From contig NZ_JNWK01000072.1 of NCBI RefSeq assembly GCF_000716445.1, forward strand, positions 1 through 35,286: DNA of 35,286 nucleotides. The letters run 5' to 3'. The notes below the pieces were generated by a model. That model saw nothing but the letters and a program-made list of their open reading frames with translations. It was not told the DNA's origin and made no database searches. The position numbers and the translations under genes were made by a program. This stretch comes from Streptomyces wedmorensis. Lineage in GTDB: Bacteria; Actinomycetota; Actinomycetes; Streptomycetales; Streptomycetaceae. Each line of letters begins with the position of its first letter. The first letter of the stretch is position 1. Shown here piece after piece: positions 1-7,592 of the stretch.

Positions 1-99
1 GACTTCCTCCACACCTACAACCACCACCGCTGCCACACCGCACTCGACGGACACCCGCCGATCAGCCGTGTCAACAACGCCGCGGGTCAATACACCTAG
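1..99 (+). CDS. IS481-type transposase, C-terminal end (partial)
   Basis: The window opens inside this reading frame; only the last 32 codons and a TAG stop are present. The visible residues contain TYNHHR, then HTAL, PPISRV and a GQYT end. This is the usual tail of IS481-family DDE transposases, which lies after the catalytic core. Nothing of the core or the left end is visible, so activity cannot be judged. No convincing terminal inverted repeat follows the stop. The Imm1-type gene starts about 30 bases downstream in the same direction. The family call is fairly sure despite the short length. Confidence 0.75.
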   Translation, partial: DFLHTYNHHRCHTALDGHPPISRVNNAAGQYT

Positions 100-132
100 A
101 GCCTGTCTCTTAGATCCGTTCGTGAGATCGTC

Positions 133-516
133 GTGCTCGTGATCGAGTCCTGGGTGATCAATGACGGTAGCCCTGTCCCCGTGGTGTCCGAGACGGTGCT
201 GCAGGCTCTTCGGTCGAGGATCGACGGCGGGCAGCTTGAGACGTGGCTGACCAGTTCGTCGGGACGGTCGCTGGCCTTCGTGACGAACACCGAGCGCGCG
301 ATGGTGATGCTGCTCGAAGAAGAGGGCGATCCCGGAGAGCATGCCGTGGACCTCGGGGCTCAGGGATCGAGCGGCGGGTTCGTCCTCGCGAACGGGCAGG
401 ACGACGAGTACCCGGATGAGGACACCGTCCCCATCGGTGAGGCGTTCAGGCTCGTGAAGCAGGTCGTCGGCACGGGATGCTGGCCGGCGGACGCACGCTG
501 GGTGGTCGATCGCTGA
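133..516 (+). CDS. Imm1-family immunity protein, orphan
   Basis: This is a 127-residue acidic protein. Its C-terminal half (TNTERAMVMLLEEEGDPGEH, then GSSGGFVL.NGQ, YPDEDTVP and a final PADARWVVDR) matches the pattern I recall for actinobacterial Imm1 proteins. Imm1 proteins are cytoplasmic antitoxins that neutralise the nuclease or deaminase domain of a polymorphic toxin from the same locus. No signal peptide or membrane segment is present. The start is GTG at 133; a GTG two codons later is equally possible, and no strong ribosome binding site separates them. No toxin gene is visible. The gene is squeezed between an IS481 tail and a rearranged IS5-type element, so it is either an orphan left after toxin loss or the end of a module lying left of the window. 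The role is inferred from the family. Confidence 0.65.
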   Translation: MLVIESWVINDGSPVPVVSETVLQALRSRIDGGQLETWLTSSSGRSLAFVTNTERAMVMLLEEEGDPGEHAVDLGAQGSSGGFVLANGQDDEYPDEDTVPIGEAFRLVKQVVGTGCWPADARWVVDR

Positions 517-521
517 GTGGT

Positions 522-1327
522 CTATCGCCGTGCCCAGATGAGAATGGCGGCGAGGTGGAGTGCGGCCTGGTAGGCGATGGCGAGTTTGTCCGTTCGCATG
601 GCGAGGCCGCGCCACTGCTTGAGCCGGTTGATGCACCGTTCGACGGCGTTGCGCTGCTTGTACACCTCGGCGTCGAAGGCCGGCGGTCGGCCTCCGTCGC
701 GGCCTCGCCGCAGACGGTGGCCGATCTGGTCGGATGGCTGGGGGATGACAGCGCGGATTCCGCGTCGCCGCAGGTGACTGCGGATTGCACGGGATGAGTA
801 CGCGCGGTCCGCCAGGACGGTATCGGGTCGGGTTCTCGGGCGTCCTGGTCCGCTTTGCGGAACACGGATGGCGGCCATGACGGTCTCGAAGGCCGGGGCG
901 TCGCCCGCCTGGCCTGCGGTGACGCGGAGGGCCAAGGGTCGTGCGCGGCTGTCGCTGGCGAGGTGGACCTTCGTGCTCAGGCCGCCGCGGGAGCGTCCGA
1001 GTGCGTGGTCGTCGGGTTCGGCCCGGTCTGGAGCCCCTTTTTCCTGGCTCCGGCGGCGTGCTGGTGGGCTCGGCAGACGGTGGAGTCCACCGAGACGGTC
1101 CAGCCGATGTCGGCATCAGCGTCGGCCGCTGCCAGAACTGCGGCGAGGATGCGTTCCCAGGTGCCGTCCACGGCCCACCTGATCAGGCGTTTGTGGGCGG
1201 TCTGGAACGAGCCGAGCTCGTCCGGCAGGTCCCGCCAGGGAGAGCAGGTGCGGTACTTCCACGCGATGGCTTCCAAGGTTCGGCGGTGGTCGGCCCACCG
1301 TCGGCCGCGGACCGGATCGGCCGGCAT
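522..1327 (-). CDS. IS5-family (IS427-like) transposase, two frames joined by -1 frameshift, N-terminus truncated
   Basis: The first frame (1327 to about 1037) gives the N-terminal domain, with DLPDELGSFQTAHKRLIRWA and VSVDSTVCRAHQHAAG holding the first catalytic Asp. The second frame (about 1037 to 525) gives DDHALGRSRGGLSTKVHLA, LADRAYSSRAIR with the second Asp, and AVERCINRLKQWRGLA with the Glu. The frames join by a -1 shift at a G-AAA-AAG heptamer (1037-1043). This is the usual expression mode of IS427-group elements and yields about 268 residues. The DDE triad is therefore complete. Related proteins usually have about 18 more residues before MPADP (a DAQWARIEPL-type segment). Here a stop codon lies eight codons upstream, so the start is missing or rearranged. 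It is probably immobile on its own. No inverted-repeat ends were found. Confidence 0.8.
1037..1043 (-). other. Putative programmed -1 frameshift site
   Basis: On the minus strand this is G AAA AAG followed by GGG. The in-frame codons are AAA-AAG, and slipping back one base continues into the conserved second half of the transposase. Without the shift the frame stops about 70 bases later. The shift is inferred from protein conservation across the junction. Confidence 0.6.
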
Positions 1328-1363
1328 CAGCCGGGCTGCGTTCGGTGATCAGGGGATGACGAC

Positions 1364-1945
1364 ATGGCCGAGGTTCTGCTTTTCCACCACGCGCTCGGAC
1401 TGACCGAAGGGGTCGCCGCGTTCGCCGGCGAGCTGCGGCGGTCCGGACACACGGTGCACACACCCGACCTGTACGAGGGCCGCACGTTCACGGACCTGGA
1501 GGCCGGCGTCGGGTACGCGCAGGAGGTCGGCTTCGCCACGCTCTTGGAGCGTGGCGTGCAAGCCGCCGGGGAGCTGCCGGAGGAGATCGTGTACGCGGGG
1601 TTCTCGCTCGGCGCGCTCCCCGCGCAGAAGCTGGCACAGACCCGGCACGGGGCGCTCGGCGCCGTGCTGCTGAGCGCGTGCGTGCCGGCGGACGCCTTCG
1701 GCACGGCCTGGCCGAAGGGCGTGCCCGCGCAGGTCCACGGCATGGACGCCGACCCGTACTTCGTCGACGAGGGGGACCTCGACGCCGCGCGCGCCCTCGT
1801 GGCGGGCTCCGAGGACCGGCGGCTCTTCCTCTACCCGGGGACCGCGCACCTCTTCGCGGAGCGCGGCACGCCGTCCCACGTGCCGGAGGCGACCGCGCTG
1901 TGCGTGGAGCGGGTGCTGTGCTTCCTGAGCGGCCTCAAGCGCTGA
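1364..1945 (+). CDS. Dienelactone hydrolase family protein (alpha/beta hydrolase)
   Basis: This is a soluble 193-residue alpha/beta hydrolase, a normal length for small actinobacterial members of the dienelactone hydrolase family. MAEVLLFHHALGLT opens the fold, and HTPDLYEGRTF is the typical second strand. The nucleophile elbow reads GFSLGA, so the nucleophile appears to be Ser and not the Cys of classical dienelactone hydrolase. The acid is probably in HGMDADPYF and the base is His in PGTAHLF. The natural substrate is unknown; ester or lactone hydrolysis is inferred from the family. AGGGG lies about 8 bases before the ATG. The upstream DNA is transposase remnant, so the native promoter may have been replaced. 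The last codons and stop are the first unit of a tandem repeat that continues downstream. Confidence 0.8.
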   Translation: MAEVLLFHHALGLTEGVAAFAGELRRSGHTVHTPDLYEGRTFTDLEAGVGYAQEVGFATLLERGVQAAGELPEEIVYAGFSLGALPAQKLAQTRHGALGAVLLSACVPADAFGTAWPKGVPAQVHGMDADPYFVDEGDLDAARALVAGSEDRRLFLYPGTAHLFAERGTPSHVPEATALCVERVLCFLSGLKR

Positions 1946-2054
1946 ACCGGGGCAGTGGCCTCGAGCGCTGAACCGGGGCCACGGCCTCAAGCGCTCGAAC
2001 CGGGGCCACGGCCTCAAGCGCTCGAACCGGCGCGAAGGCCTCGACACTGAACGG
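1931..2054 (+). repeat. 26-27 bp tandem repeat, about 4.7 units, starting inside the hydrolase stop region
   Basis: Units begin at about 1931, 1957, 1983, 2010 and 2037 (the last is partial). Each opens with GGCCTC(A/G)AGCGCT and continues GAACCGGGGCCAC with small changes; units 3 and 4 carry an extra C. Unit 1 encodes the end of the upstream hydrolase (GLKR-stop). The array looks like duplication of the gene's last codons and stop by slippage. Confidence 0.85.
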
Positions 2055-2068
2055 CCGCCGCGCGCCGG

Positions 2069-2100
2069 CCCCGGGGTCCACCGATCGGTGGACCCCGGGG
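2069..2100. terminator. 32 bp perfect palindrome, terminator hairpin
   Basis: CCCCGGGGTCCACCG pairs with CGGTGGACCCCGGGG around a central AT, a self-complementary sequence of 32 bases. It lies between the hydrolase repeats and the next gene and has no T-tract, as is common for Streptomyces terminators. Confidence 0.75.
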
Positions 2101-2234
2101 TCGTCCGTCCCGCCGTCGGCGCGGGGCCGGGCGGTGGACCGGCCGGGGCGGGGTGGTGGCGGAGGATCGGGGCAGGGCGTGGACCCGTCTCCCGAGGGGT
2201 CCGGCCGCCCGGTCACCGTACCGAGGAGTCCGTC

Positions 2235-3413
2235 ATGACAGCGTTCCGCCGTTCGTCCCGTTCCGCCCGCGTGCTGGTGCCCGCGGCGGTGGCCGTCGCC
2301 CTGCTCGCGGGGTGCGCGCAGGGGGCCGGAGGCGCTGCCTCCGCGGCGGACCCGATGCCGCGGTCCTCGGTCTCCCCCGGTGCGTCCGCACCGGGTCCGT
2401 CCGTCACCGTGACACCCGCCCCGGCCGGGACGGGCGCGGCGGCGCCGGGCACCCTTCTGGTCGCGGACTTCGGTTCCGACACCGTCACCTTCGTGGACCC
2501 CGCGCGCGGTGCGACGGGCTCCGTGAAGGTCGGCACCGCTCCGTACGGGCTGGTGGTCGGCAAGGACGGGCGCGCGTGGGTGGCGACCGCCGAAGGGGTG
2601 GCGGTCGTGGACACGGCGACCCGTCGGCGTCTCGCGCTCGTCCCGTACCTGACGGACACCGGTCCGGTGACGACCGGCGAGTACCGGGGCGGTGGCATGG
2701 GCATCGCGCTGTCGCCGGACGGGCGGCGGGTGTACGTGGGGGTGAACGTGCCCGGCGGGAACGGCGCTCTGGAGGTCGTCGACACGACGGCCCTGCGGGT
2801 CACCGAAGCGGTGGAGGTGGGCCGGCGCCCGTTCGACGTGGACGTGTCGCGGGACGGCACCGAGGTGTACGCGACGAACCACGACTCCTTCGACGTCACC
2901 GTCGTCGCCGCGGACACCCTGCGGGCGCGCCGGGTGGAGGTCGCCCCCTACGGCACCGAGGGCGGGCTCGGTTCGTGGCTCAAGCCGCACTACACGGCCG
3001 TGCGCCCGTCCGACGGCAAGCTGCTGCTGCCGTTCGAGGGCGAGCGCCTCGCGGTGGTCGACCCGCGGACCGGCCGCACGACGATCGAGCCGATGACCGC
3101 GAACACCCACCAGCACGGCGTCACCGTGACCGCCGACGGCACCCTGTTCACCGTGGGGACGGGCCCGATCGACCCGGACGAGGACCGCGGCCCGTCCCTG
3201 ACCGTGCGTACGCCCGCCGGGGCCGAGCGGGTCTACCCGCTGGAGGGGCCGCACGAGGGCGTGGCCGTGTCCCGGGACGGCCGCACCGCCTATGTGACGG
3301 GCGGGTTCACCCGGGACGGGTACTGGGACGGGCTGACCGTCGTCGACCTCGCATCGGGCGACACCCGGCGCCTCGCCGCGGGATCGCGGCCCCTGGGCGT
3401 CGCCGTCCTCTGA
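2235..3413 (+). CDS. Secreted beta-propeller (YVTN/YncE-like) lipoprotein
   Basis: This is a 392-residue protein with a basic start, a hydrophobic stretch and an LLAGC lipobox near residue 28. It should be a lipoprotein on the outer face of the membrane. After a Pro/Ala/Ser-rich linker (about residues 40-75) come six or seven beta-propeller blades. They are visible as recurring patterns such as LLVADFGSDTVTFVDPA, APYGLVVGKDGRAWVATA and RRPFDVDVSRDGTEVYATNH, ending in SRPLGVAVL. YVTN-type propellers are non-enzymatic binding or scaffold proteins, and no catalytic motif is seen. GAGGAG stands 6 bases before the ATG at 2235; the frame is open further upstream, but those starts would precede the signal peptide and lie in the terminator. 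It is transcribed alone between a hairpin and the NADH dehydrogenase gene. Confidence 0.8.
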   Translation: MTAFRRSSRSARVLVPAAVAVALLAGCAQGAGGAASAADPMPRSSVSPGASAPGPSVTVTPAPAGTGAAAPGTLLVADFGSDTVTFVDPARGATGSVKVGTAPYGLVVGKDGRAWVATAEGVAVVDTATRRRLALVPYLTDTGPVTTGEYRGGGMGIALSPDGRRVYVGVNVPGGNGALEVVDTTALRVTEAVEVGRRPFDVDVSRDGTEVYATNHDSFDVTVVAADTLRARRVEVAPYGTEGGLGSWLKPHYTAVRPSDGKLLLPFEGERLAVVDPRTGRTTIEPMTANTHQHGVTVTADGTLFTVGTGPIDPDEDRGPSLTVRTPAGAERVYPLEGPHEGVAVSRDGRTAYVTGGFTRDGYWDGLTVVDLASGDTRRLAAGSRPLGVAVL

Positions 3414-3556
3414 CGAGAGGACCCCGCCGAAGAGCGATGCGCCGCCAATGGGGATAGAAAGGGTGAAACGCGGATAGTCGGATGAAAACTGCCGTATGGG
3501 CTTACCCAGCCCGAGGCAATGACGTATTGCACGCTCCCTACGGAAGGGCGGACAGC

Positions 3557-4936
3557 GTGACTCGACCGAGGATTCTCGTGGTGGGCGCGGGATTCGCCGG
3601 AGTGGGCTGTGTGCGCAGGCTCGAACGGCGCCTCACGGAGCGGGAGGCGCTGATCACGCTCCTGTCGCCGTTCTCGTACCAGCTGTACCTGCCGCTGCTC
3701 CCCCAGGTGGCGGCGGGGGTGCTGACCCCGCAGTCGGTGGCCCTGTCGCTGCGGCGCAGTCAGCGGCACCGGACGCGGATCGTGCCGGGCGGCGTGGTGG
3801 GGATCGACACCGCGGCGAAGGTCTGCGTGGTGCGCACGATCTCCGGCGAGTACGTGACGGAGCCGTACGACCACCTCGTCCTCGCGCCCGGCAGCGTGAC
3901 CCGCAGTTTCGACATCCCGGGGCTCGCCGAGTACGCGCGGGGCATGAAGACGCTGGCGGAGGCCGTGTACATCCGCGACCACGTCATCGCCCAGCTCGAC
4001 CTGGCCGACGCGAGCAACGACGACGAGGAGCGGGCCGCGCGCCTCCGGTTCGTGGTGGTCGGCGGCGGCTACGCGGGCACGGAGACGGCGGCGTGCCTCC
4101 AGCTGCTCACCCACAACGCGGTCAAGCGGTATCCGCGGCTCGACCCGAACCTCATCAAGTGGCACCTGGTCGACATCGCGCCGAAGCTGATGCCGGAACT
4201 CGGCGAGAAGCTCGGCTCCGCCGCGATGGACATCCTGACCAAGCGCGGCATCGAGGTCTCGCTGGGCGTCTCCGTGGCTTCGGTCGACGAGGAGACGGTC
4301 ACACTGACCGACGGGCGGGTGCTGCCGAGCCGGACGCTGATCTGGACGGCGGGCGTGGCCGCGAGCCCGCTGATCGGCACGCTCGGCGCGGAGACCCTCC
4401 GCGGCCGGCTCGTCGTCTCCGCCGAGATGGACGTGCCGGGGCTCGAGGGCGTGTGGGCCCTCGGGGACGCGGCGGCGGTGCCCGACCTCGCCAAGGGCGA
4501 GGAGGGGGCGATCTGCCCGCCGACCGCTCAGCACGCCATGCGGCAGGGCAAGGCGGTCGCCGACAACCTGGTCGCCACGCTGCGCGGCGAGCCGACCCAT
4601 CCGTACATCCACAAGGACCTCGGTCTCGTGGTGGACCTGGGTGGCATGGACGGCGTCTCGAAGCCGCTGGGCGTGGAGCTGCACGGCATGCCGGCGCAGG
4701 CCGTGGCCCGGGCGTACCACTGGGCGGCGCTGCGGACCAACGTGGCCAAGACGCGGGTGATGACGAACTGGCTGCTCAACGCCGCCGCGGGCGACGACTA
4801 CGTACGGACCGGGTTCCTGGCGTCGAAGTCGGGGACGCTGCGGGACTTCGAGTACACGGACGCCTATCTGACGCCGGAGCAGGTCCGCGGCCACACCGCC
4901 TCGTTCCGCGGGGCGGTCGGGGCCGGCGGCGACTGA
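3557..4936 (+). CDS. Type II NADH dehydrogenase (NDH-2), FAD-dependent
   Basis: NDH-2 passes electrons from NADH to menaquinone at the inner membrane face without pumping protons. The 459-residue protein shows an FAD-binding GAGFAG near residues 10-15, FSYQLYLPLLPQVA, an NADH-binding VVVGGGYAGTETA near the middle, TLIWTAGVAASPL, and the second FAD motif GVWALGDAAAVPD. CPPTAQHAMRQGK and the C-terminal ALRTNVAKTRV region fit actinobacterial NDH-2. I chose GTG at 3557 because GGAAGGG lies upstream and the family starts with TRPRILVVG. An in-frame ATG at 3482 would add 25 residues of less GC-rich, non-conserved sequence. The gene is monocistronic and ends at a strong hairpin. Confidence 0.88.
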   Translation: MTRPRILVVGAGFAGVGCVRRLERRLTEREALITLLSPFSYQLYLPLLPQVAAGVLTPQSVALSLRRSQRHRTRIVPGGVVGIDTAAKVCVVRTISGEYVTEPYDHLVLAPGSVTRSFDIPGLAEYARGMKTLAEAVYIRDHVIAQLDLADASNDDEERAARLRFVVVGGGYAGTETAACLQLLTHNAVKRYPRLDPNLIKWHLVDIAPKLMPELGEKLGSAAMDILTKRGIEVSLGVSVASVDEETVTLTDGRVLPSRTLIWTAGVAASPLIGTLGAETLRGRLVVSAEMDVPGLEGVWALGDAAAVPDLAKGEEGAICPPTAQHAMRQGKAVADNLVATLRGEPTHPYIHKDLGLVVDLGGMDGVSKPLGVELHGMPAQAVARAYHWAALRTNVAKTRVMTNWLLNAAAGDDYVRTGFLASKSGTLRDFEYTDAYLTPEQVRGHTASFRGAVGAGGD

Positions 4937-4959
4937 CCCGGATCCGACCGGCCCTGCCG

Positions 4960-4997
4960 CCGCCTCGCGCGCGTGCCCCCGTCCGCGCGCGAGGCGG
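4960..4997. terminator. Bidirectional terminator hairpin
   Basis: A 14-base perfect stem (4960-4973 with 4984-4997, CCGCCTCGCGCGCG and its complement) has a 10-base loop. It sits between the convergent NADH dehydrogenase and L,D-transpeptidase genes and could serve both. Confidence 0.8.
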
Positions 4998-5020
4998 TGG
5001 AGCGACGTGGGCGGCTCCCT

Positions 5021-5812
5021 TCAGCGCGCCAGGTCGGTGGCCGGGCCCATGACCACGATGGGCTCCCGGGCCGGGTCGAGGGCGCGGAGGAGTGCGCGGA
5101 GTGCCTCGCGTTTCAGGGCCACGCAGGCCTGGGTGGGCCCGCCGTGGTCGACGTGGATCCAGACTCCGCCGCCCCGTTCGGCGCCGAGGGGGCGCTCCTT
5201 GTCGAGCGGGGTCCGGCCGGGGACCCGGTTGTAGTCGATGGCGATGACGTGGTCGAAGGAGCCTTCGAGGGACTCGCCGGAGAAGCCCGTGCCGCTGATC
5301 GCGAACTCGGGGTCCTGGTCGTACGGGAGGCGGGCCCCGGGGTCCGGCAGGCGGCCCCCGGCGTCGCCGATCCGGAACACGCCGATCGGGGTGCGCAGGT
5401 CCCCCGCGAAGTGTTCCGGGGTCCAGCCGCGCAGCGCGTTGTGCGCGGGCCAGGGGCCGGCGGCCCCGGTCCAGCGGCCGGCCGCGTCCCGTGCGTACAG
5501 CGTCGCGGTGGCCGTGTTGTCGTCCGGTCCCGTGCCGGTGACGACGAGGGCCTGGGAGGTGCCGTCGGGAACGAGGGCGTGGGTGGCGGGACCGATGCCG
5601 GGGATGCGGGGTGCGGGGGCCGGTGCGGAGGCGAGGCCGTTCGCGGCGGCGTCCGGCGGCACCGCCTTGGGGCGGGCGTCGCCCGCGGCGGGTGCGCTCG
5701 CGGGGCGGTGCGTCGCGTCGGGGGTCGTGGTGCTCGCGCAGCCGGTGAGCAGCAGGGCCGCGCACAGCGTGCCGGCGCCGAGCAGCGCGGGGGCGCCCTT
5801 GCGTACGGACAT
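5021..5812 (-). CDS. L,D-transpeptidase (YkuD) family lipoprotein
   Basis: This is a 263-residue exported protein with an LLLTGC lipobox at about residues 20-25. An Ala/Pro-rich linker to about residue 75 is followed by a YkuD-type catalytic domain. Near the end, WIHVDHGGPTQACVAL carries the His and the catalytic Cys of the HGG...C signature. Upstream, TPIGVFRIGDAGGR is the usual TPxGxF strand. L,D-transpeptidases crosslink peptidoglycan stem peptides 3-3 outside the membrane; some relatives have other cell-wall roles. AGGAGG sits about 8 bases before the ATG. The gene is transcribed alone, convergent with the NADH dehydrogenase. The catalytic motif has Thr-Gln-Ala before Cys, where classical enzymes usually have a SxGC-type motif, so it belongs to a divergent YkuD branch. 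Confidence 0.82.
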   Translation of the reverse strand: MSVRKGAPALLGAGTLCAALLLTGCASTTTPDATHRPASAPAAGDARPKAVPPDAAANGLASAPAPAPRIPGIGPATHALVPDGTSQALVVTGTGPDDNTATATLYARDAAGRWTGAAGPWPAHNALRGWTPEHFAGDLRTPIGVFRIGDAGGRLPDPGARLPYDQDPEFAISGTGFSGESLEGSFDHVIAIDYNRVPGRTPLDKERPLGAERGGGVWIHVDHGGPTQACVALKREALRALLRALDPAREPIVVMGPATDLAR

Positions 5813-6052
5813 GGGACGGCATCCTCCTGGCCGGGGGCAATGGGGCGATCCGTACCCGTTCGGCGGTCCGCTCGTCGCGCCGTGCCGGCTCGCTCACCCG
5901 TACGGCCGCTCCCTCGGCGGCGGAGAGGGGTCGCAGGTGGGGGAACGTGGCCTGTGCACCGGGTGCCGGCGGGGTGCACCGGCATCCTCCCGGGTCCTCG
6001 CACCAGGCCACTTCCCGTGAATTGGCCCCCGCGGACGCCCTGATGCGGTGCC

Positions 6053-6064
6053 TACGCTGGGGCC
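6053..6064 (+). promoter_or_regulatory. Leaderless-type promoter of the PLP decarboxylase gene
   Basis: TACGCT at 6053-6058 is a -10 box ending six bases before the ATG at 6065, and no ribosome binding site is present. This geometry places the transcript start at or next to the A of the ATG. No clear -35 was seen. Confidence 0.5.
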
Positions 6065-7477
6065 ATGCATCCCACGCTCGCGGCCGACCTCGACCGGCTT
6101 CCCGAACTTCTGCAGTCCGTCCGCGACTTCGCGGCCCGTGAGCTCTCCGGGCTCGGGGAGAGGCCGGTCGCCACGGCGGCGAAGGCGCCCGACCCCGGTC
6201 CGCTCCCGGTGGCGGGGGTGGGCGCGCAGGGCGCGCTGGAGCGGTTCGCCGAGCGCTGGGAGCCGGGGTTCTCCGGTTCGGCGGGGCCGCGCTACCTCGG
6301 GTTCGTCACCGGCGGCGCCACCCCCGCCGCCCTCACCGGCGACTGGCTCACCGGCGCGTACGACCAGAACGGTTCCAGTGGCGGCGGTTCGACCGCCGAC
6401 GCCCTGGAGCGCGAGACGCTGGACTGGCTGCGCGAGTTGTTCGGCCTGGGCGAGGCGCACCGGGGCGCTTTCGTGAGCGGTGCCACGATGTCCAACACCG
6501 TGGGGCTCGCCGTGGCCCGGGAGTGGCTGGGCGAGCGCCGGGGCGTGTCGGTGTCCCGGGAGGGGGTGGCCGCGCTCGGTCCGGTGCACGTGCTGTCCGG
6601 GAGCCCGCACTCCAGCGTCACGAAGGCGCTGTCCTTCCTGGGTGTCGGCCGGGACCGGCTGCGGCCGGTGCCGCTGCTCGGAGGGGCGCGCGAGGCCGTG
6701 GACGTGGAGCGCCTCGCGGAGGAGCTGGAGGCGTTGGGCGGGGAGCCCGCCGTGGTCGTCGCGAACGCGGGGACGGTGAACACGGTCGACTTCGACGACC
6801 TGCGGGCGATCGCCGCGCTGAAGGAGCGGTACGACTTCTGGCTGCACGTGGACGCCGCGTTCGGCGCGTTCGCCGCGCTCTCCCCCGCGCACGCTCCGCT
6901 CGTCGACGGGCTCGACGCCGCCGACTCGATCTGTGTGGACCTGCACAAGTGGCTGAACGTCCCGTACGACGCCGCCGTCCAGTTCACCCGCCGCCAGGAC
7001 CTCCAGGTGCGGGTCTTCCACAACGAGTCTCCGTACCTCGGCGTCCCCACGGGCACTCCCGCGTTCCTCCATCTGACGCCGGAGAACTCGCGGCGGCTGC
7101 GCGCGCTGGCGACCTGGTTCTCACTGACCGCGTACGGCCGCGAGGGCCATGCCGAGATCGTCGAGCGCTGCGTGGCGCTGGCCCGGCGGCTCGGCGAGGG
7201 GATCTCCGCCGTCCCCGGGCTGCGGCTGTCGGCGCCGGTGCACCTGAACGTCGTCTGCTTCACCCTCGCCGACGACCCGACGCCGGAGCGGCTGGAGGCC
7301 CTGGCGGGGGCGGTGGCCGGCTCCGGCGAGGCGTTCCTCACCCCCACGGTCCTGCACGGGACGCCCGCGCTGCGCGCCGCGTTCAGCAACTGGCGCACGA
7401 CGGAGGCGGACACGGACCGGGTGCGGGACGCCCTCGCACGGGCGGTCCGGGGGCTGCCCACGGCGGGGGACGCGTGA
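6065..7477 (+). CDS. PLP-dependent group II decarboxylase-like protein
   Basis: This is a 470-residue fold-type I PLP enzyme of the aromatic-amino-acid/glutamate decarboxylase family. SGATMSNTVGLAVAREWL binds the cofactor phosphate. SGSPHSSVTKAL contains the His that stacks on the PLP ring. HVDAAFGAFAAL (residues 261-272) has the Asp that pairs with the pyridine nitrogen. DLHKWLNVPYD places the Schiff-base Lys at about residue 295. Family enzymes release CO2 from an amino acid to make an amine; the substrate cannot be read here, and some members act as aldehyde synthases. It appears to be transcribed without a leader. The last 15 codons and stop are duplicated immediately downstream. Confidence 0.82.
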   Translation: MHPTLAADLDRLPELLQSVRDFAARELSGLGERPVATAAKAPDPGPLPVAGVGAQGALERFAERWEPGFSGSAGPRYLGFVTGGATPAALTGDWLTGAYDQNGSSGGGSTADALERETLDWLRELFGLGEAHRGAFVSGATMSNTVGLAVAREWLGERRGVSVSREGVAALGPVHVLSGSPHSSVTKALSFLGVGRDRLRPVPLLGGAREAVDVERLAEELEALGGEPAVVVANAGTVNTVDFDDLRAIAALKERYDFWLHVDAAFGAFAALSPAHAPLVDGLDAADSICVDLHKWLNVPYDAAVQFTRRQDLQVRVFHNESPYLGVPTGTPAFLHLTPENSRRLRALATWFSLTAYGREGHAEIVERCVALARRLGEGISAVPGLRLSAPVHLNVVCFTLADDPTPERLEALAGAVAGSGEAFLTPTVLHGTPALRAAFSNWRTTEADTDRVRDALARAVRGLPTAGDA

Positions 7478-7522
7478 TCGCGGGCGGTCCGGGGACTGCC
7501 CACGGCGGGGACGCGTGATCGC
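7441..7522 (+). repeat. About 41 bp imperfect tandem duplication across a stop codon
   Basis: Copy 1 (from 7441) and copy 2 (from about 7482) both run GGCGGTCCGGGG.CTGCCCACGGCGGGG.ACGCGTGATCGCGGG with one-base differences. Copy 1 contains the end and TGA stop of the decarboxylase; copy 2 is noncoding. Confidence 0.85.
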
Positions 7523-7592
7523 GGGCTGCCGAACGCCGGTGGACGGGCCGAAAGCGGTTGACCCGCCCGTGGGGGCGCGCTTTCCTGCTCCG

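Larger units (their letters stand above)
1..1335. mobile_element. Patch of insertion-sequence remnants
   Basis: Two unrelated transposase pieces (IS481 tail at 1-99, IS5-type at 522-1327) flank a single cargo-like gene (Imm1). Neither element has recognisable paired ends within the window. The IS5-type piece breaks off about 30 bases before the start of an intact housekeeping-type gene at 1364. This points to nested insertion and deletion, not to one intact composite transposon. Confidence 0.6.

Noticed and set aside
1931..2054. Possible CRISPR array
   Set aside because: The units are directly adjacent with no unique spacers, so it is a simple tandem repeat.
3482..3556. Longer N-terminus for the NADH dehydrogenase
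   Set aside because: The extra 25 residues are not like the family and the GTG at 3557 has the better ribosome binding site. A leader peptide role cannot be excluded.
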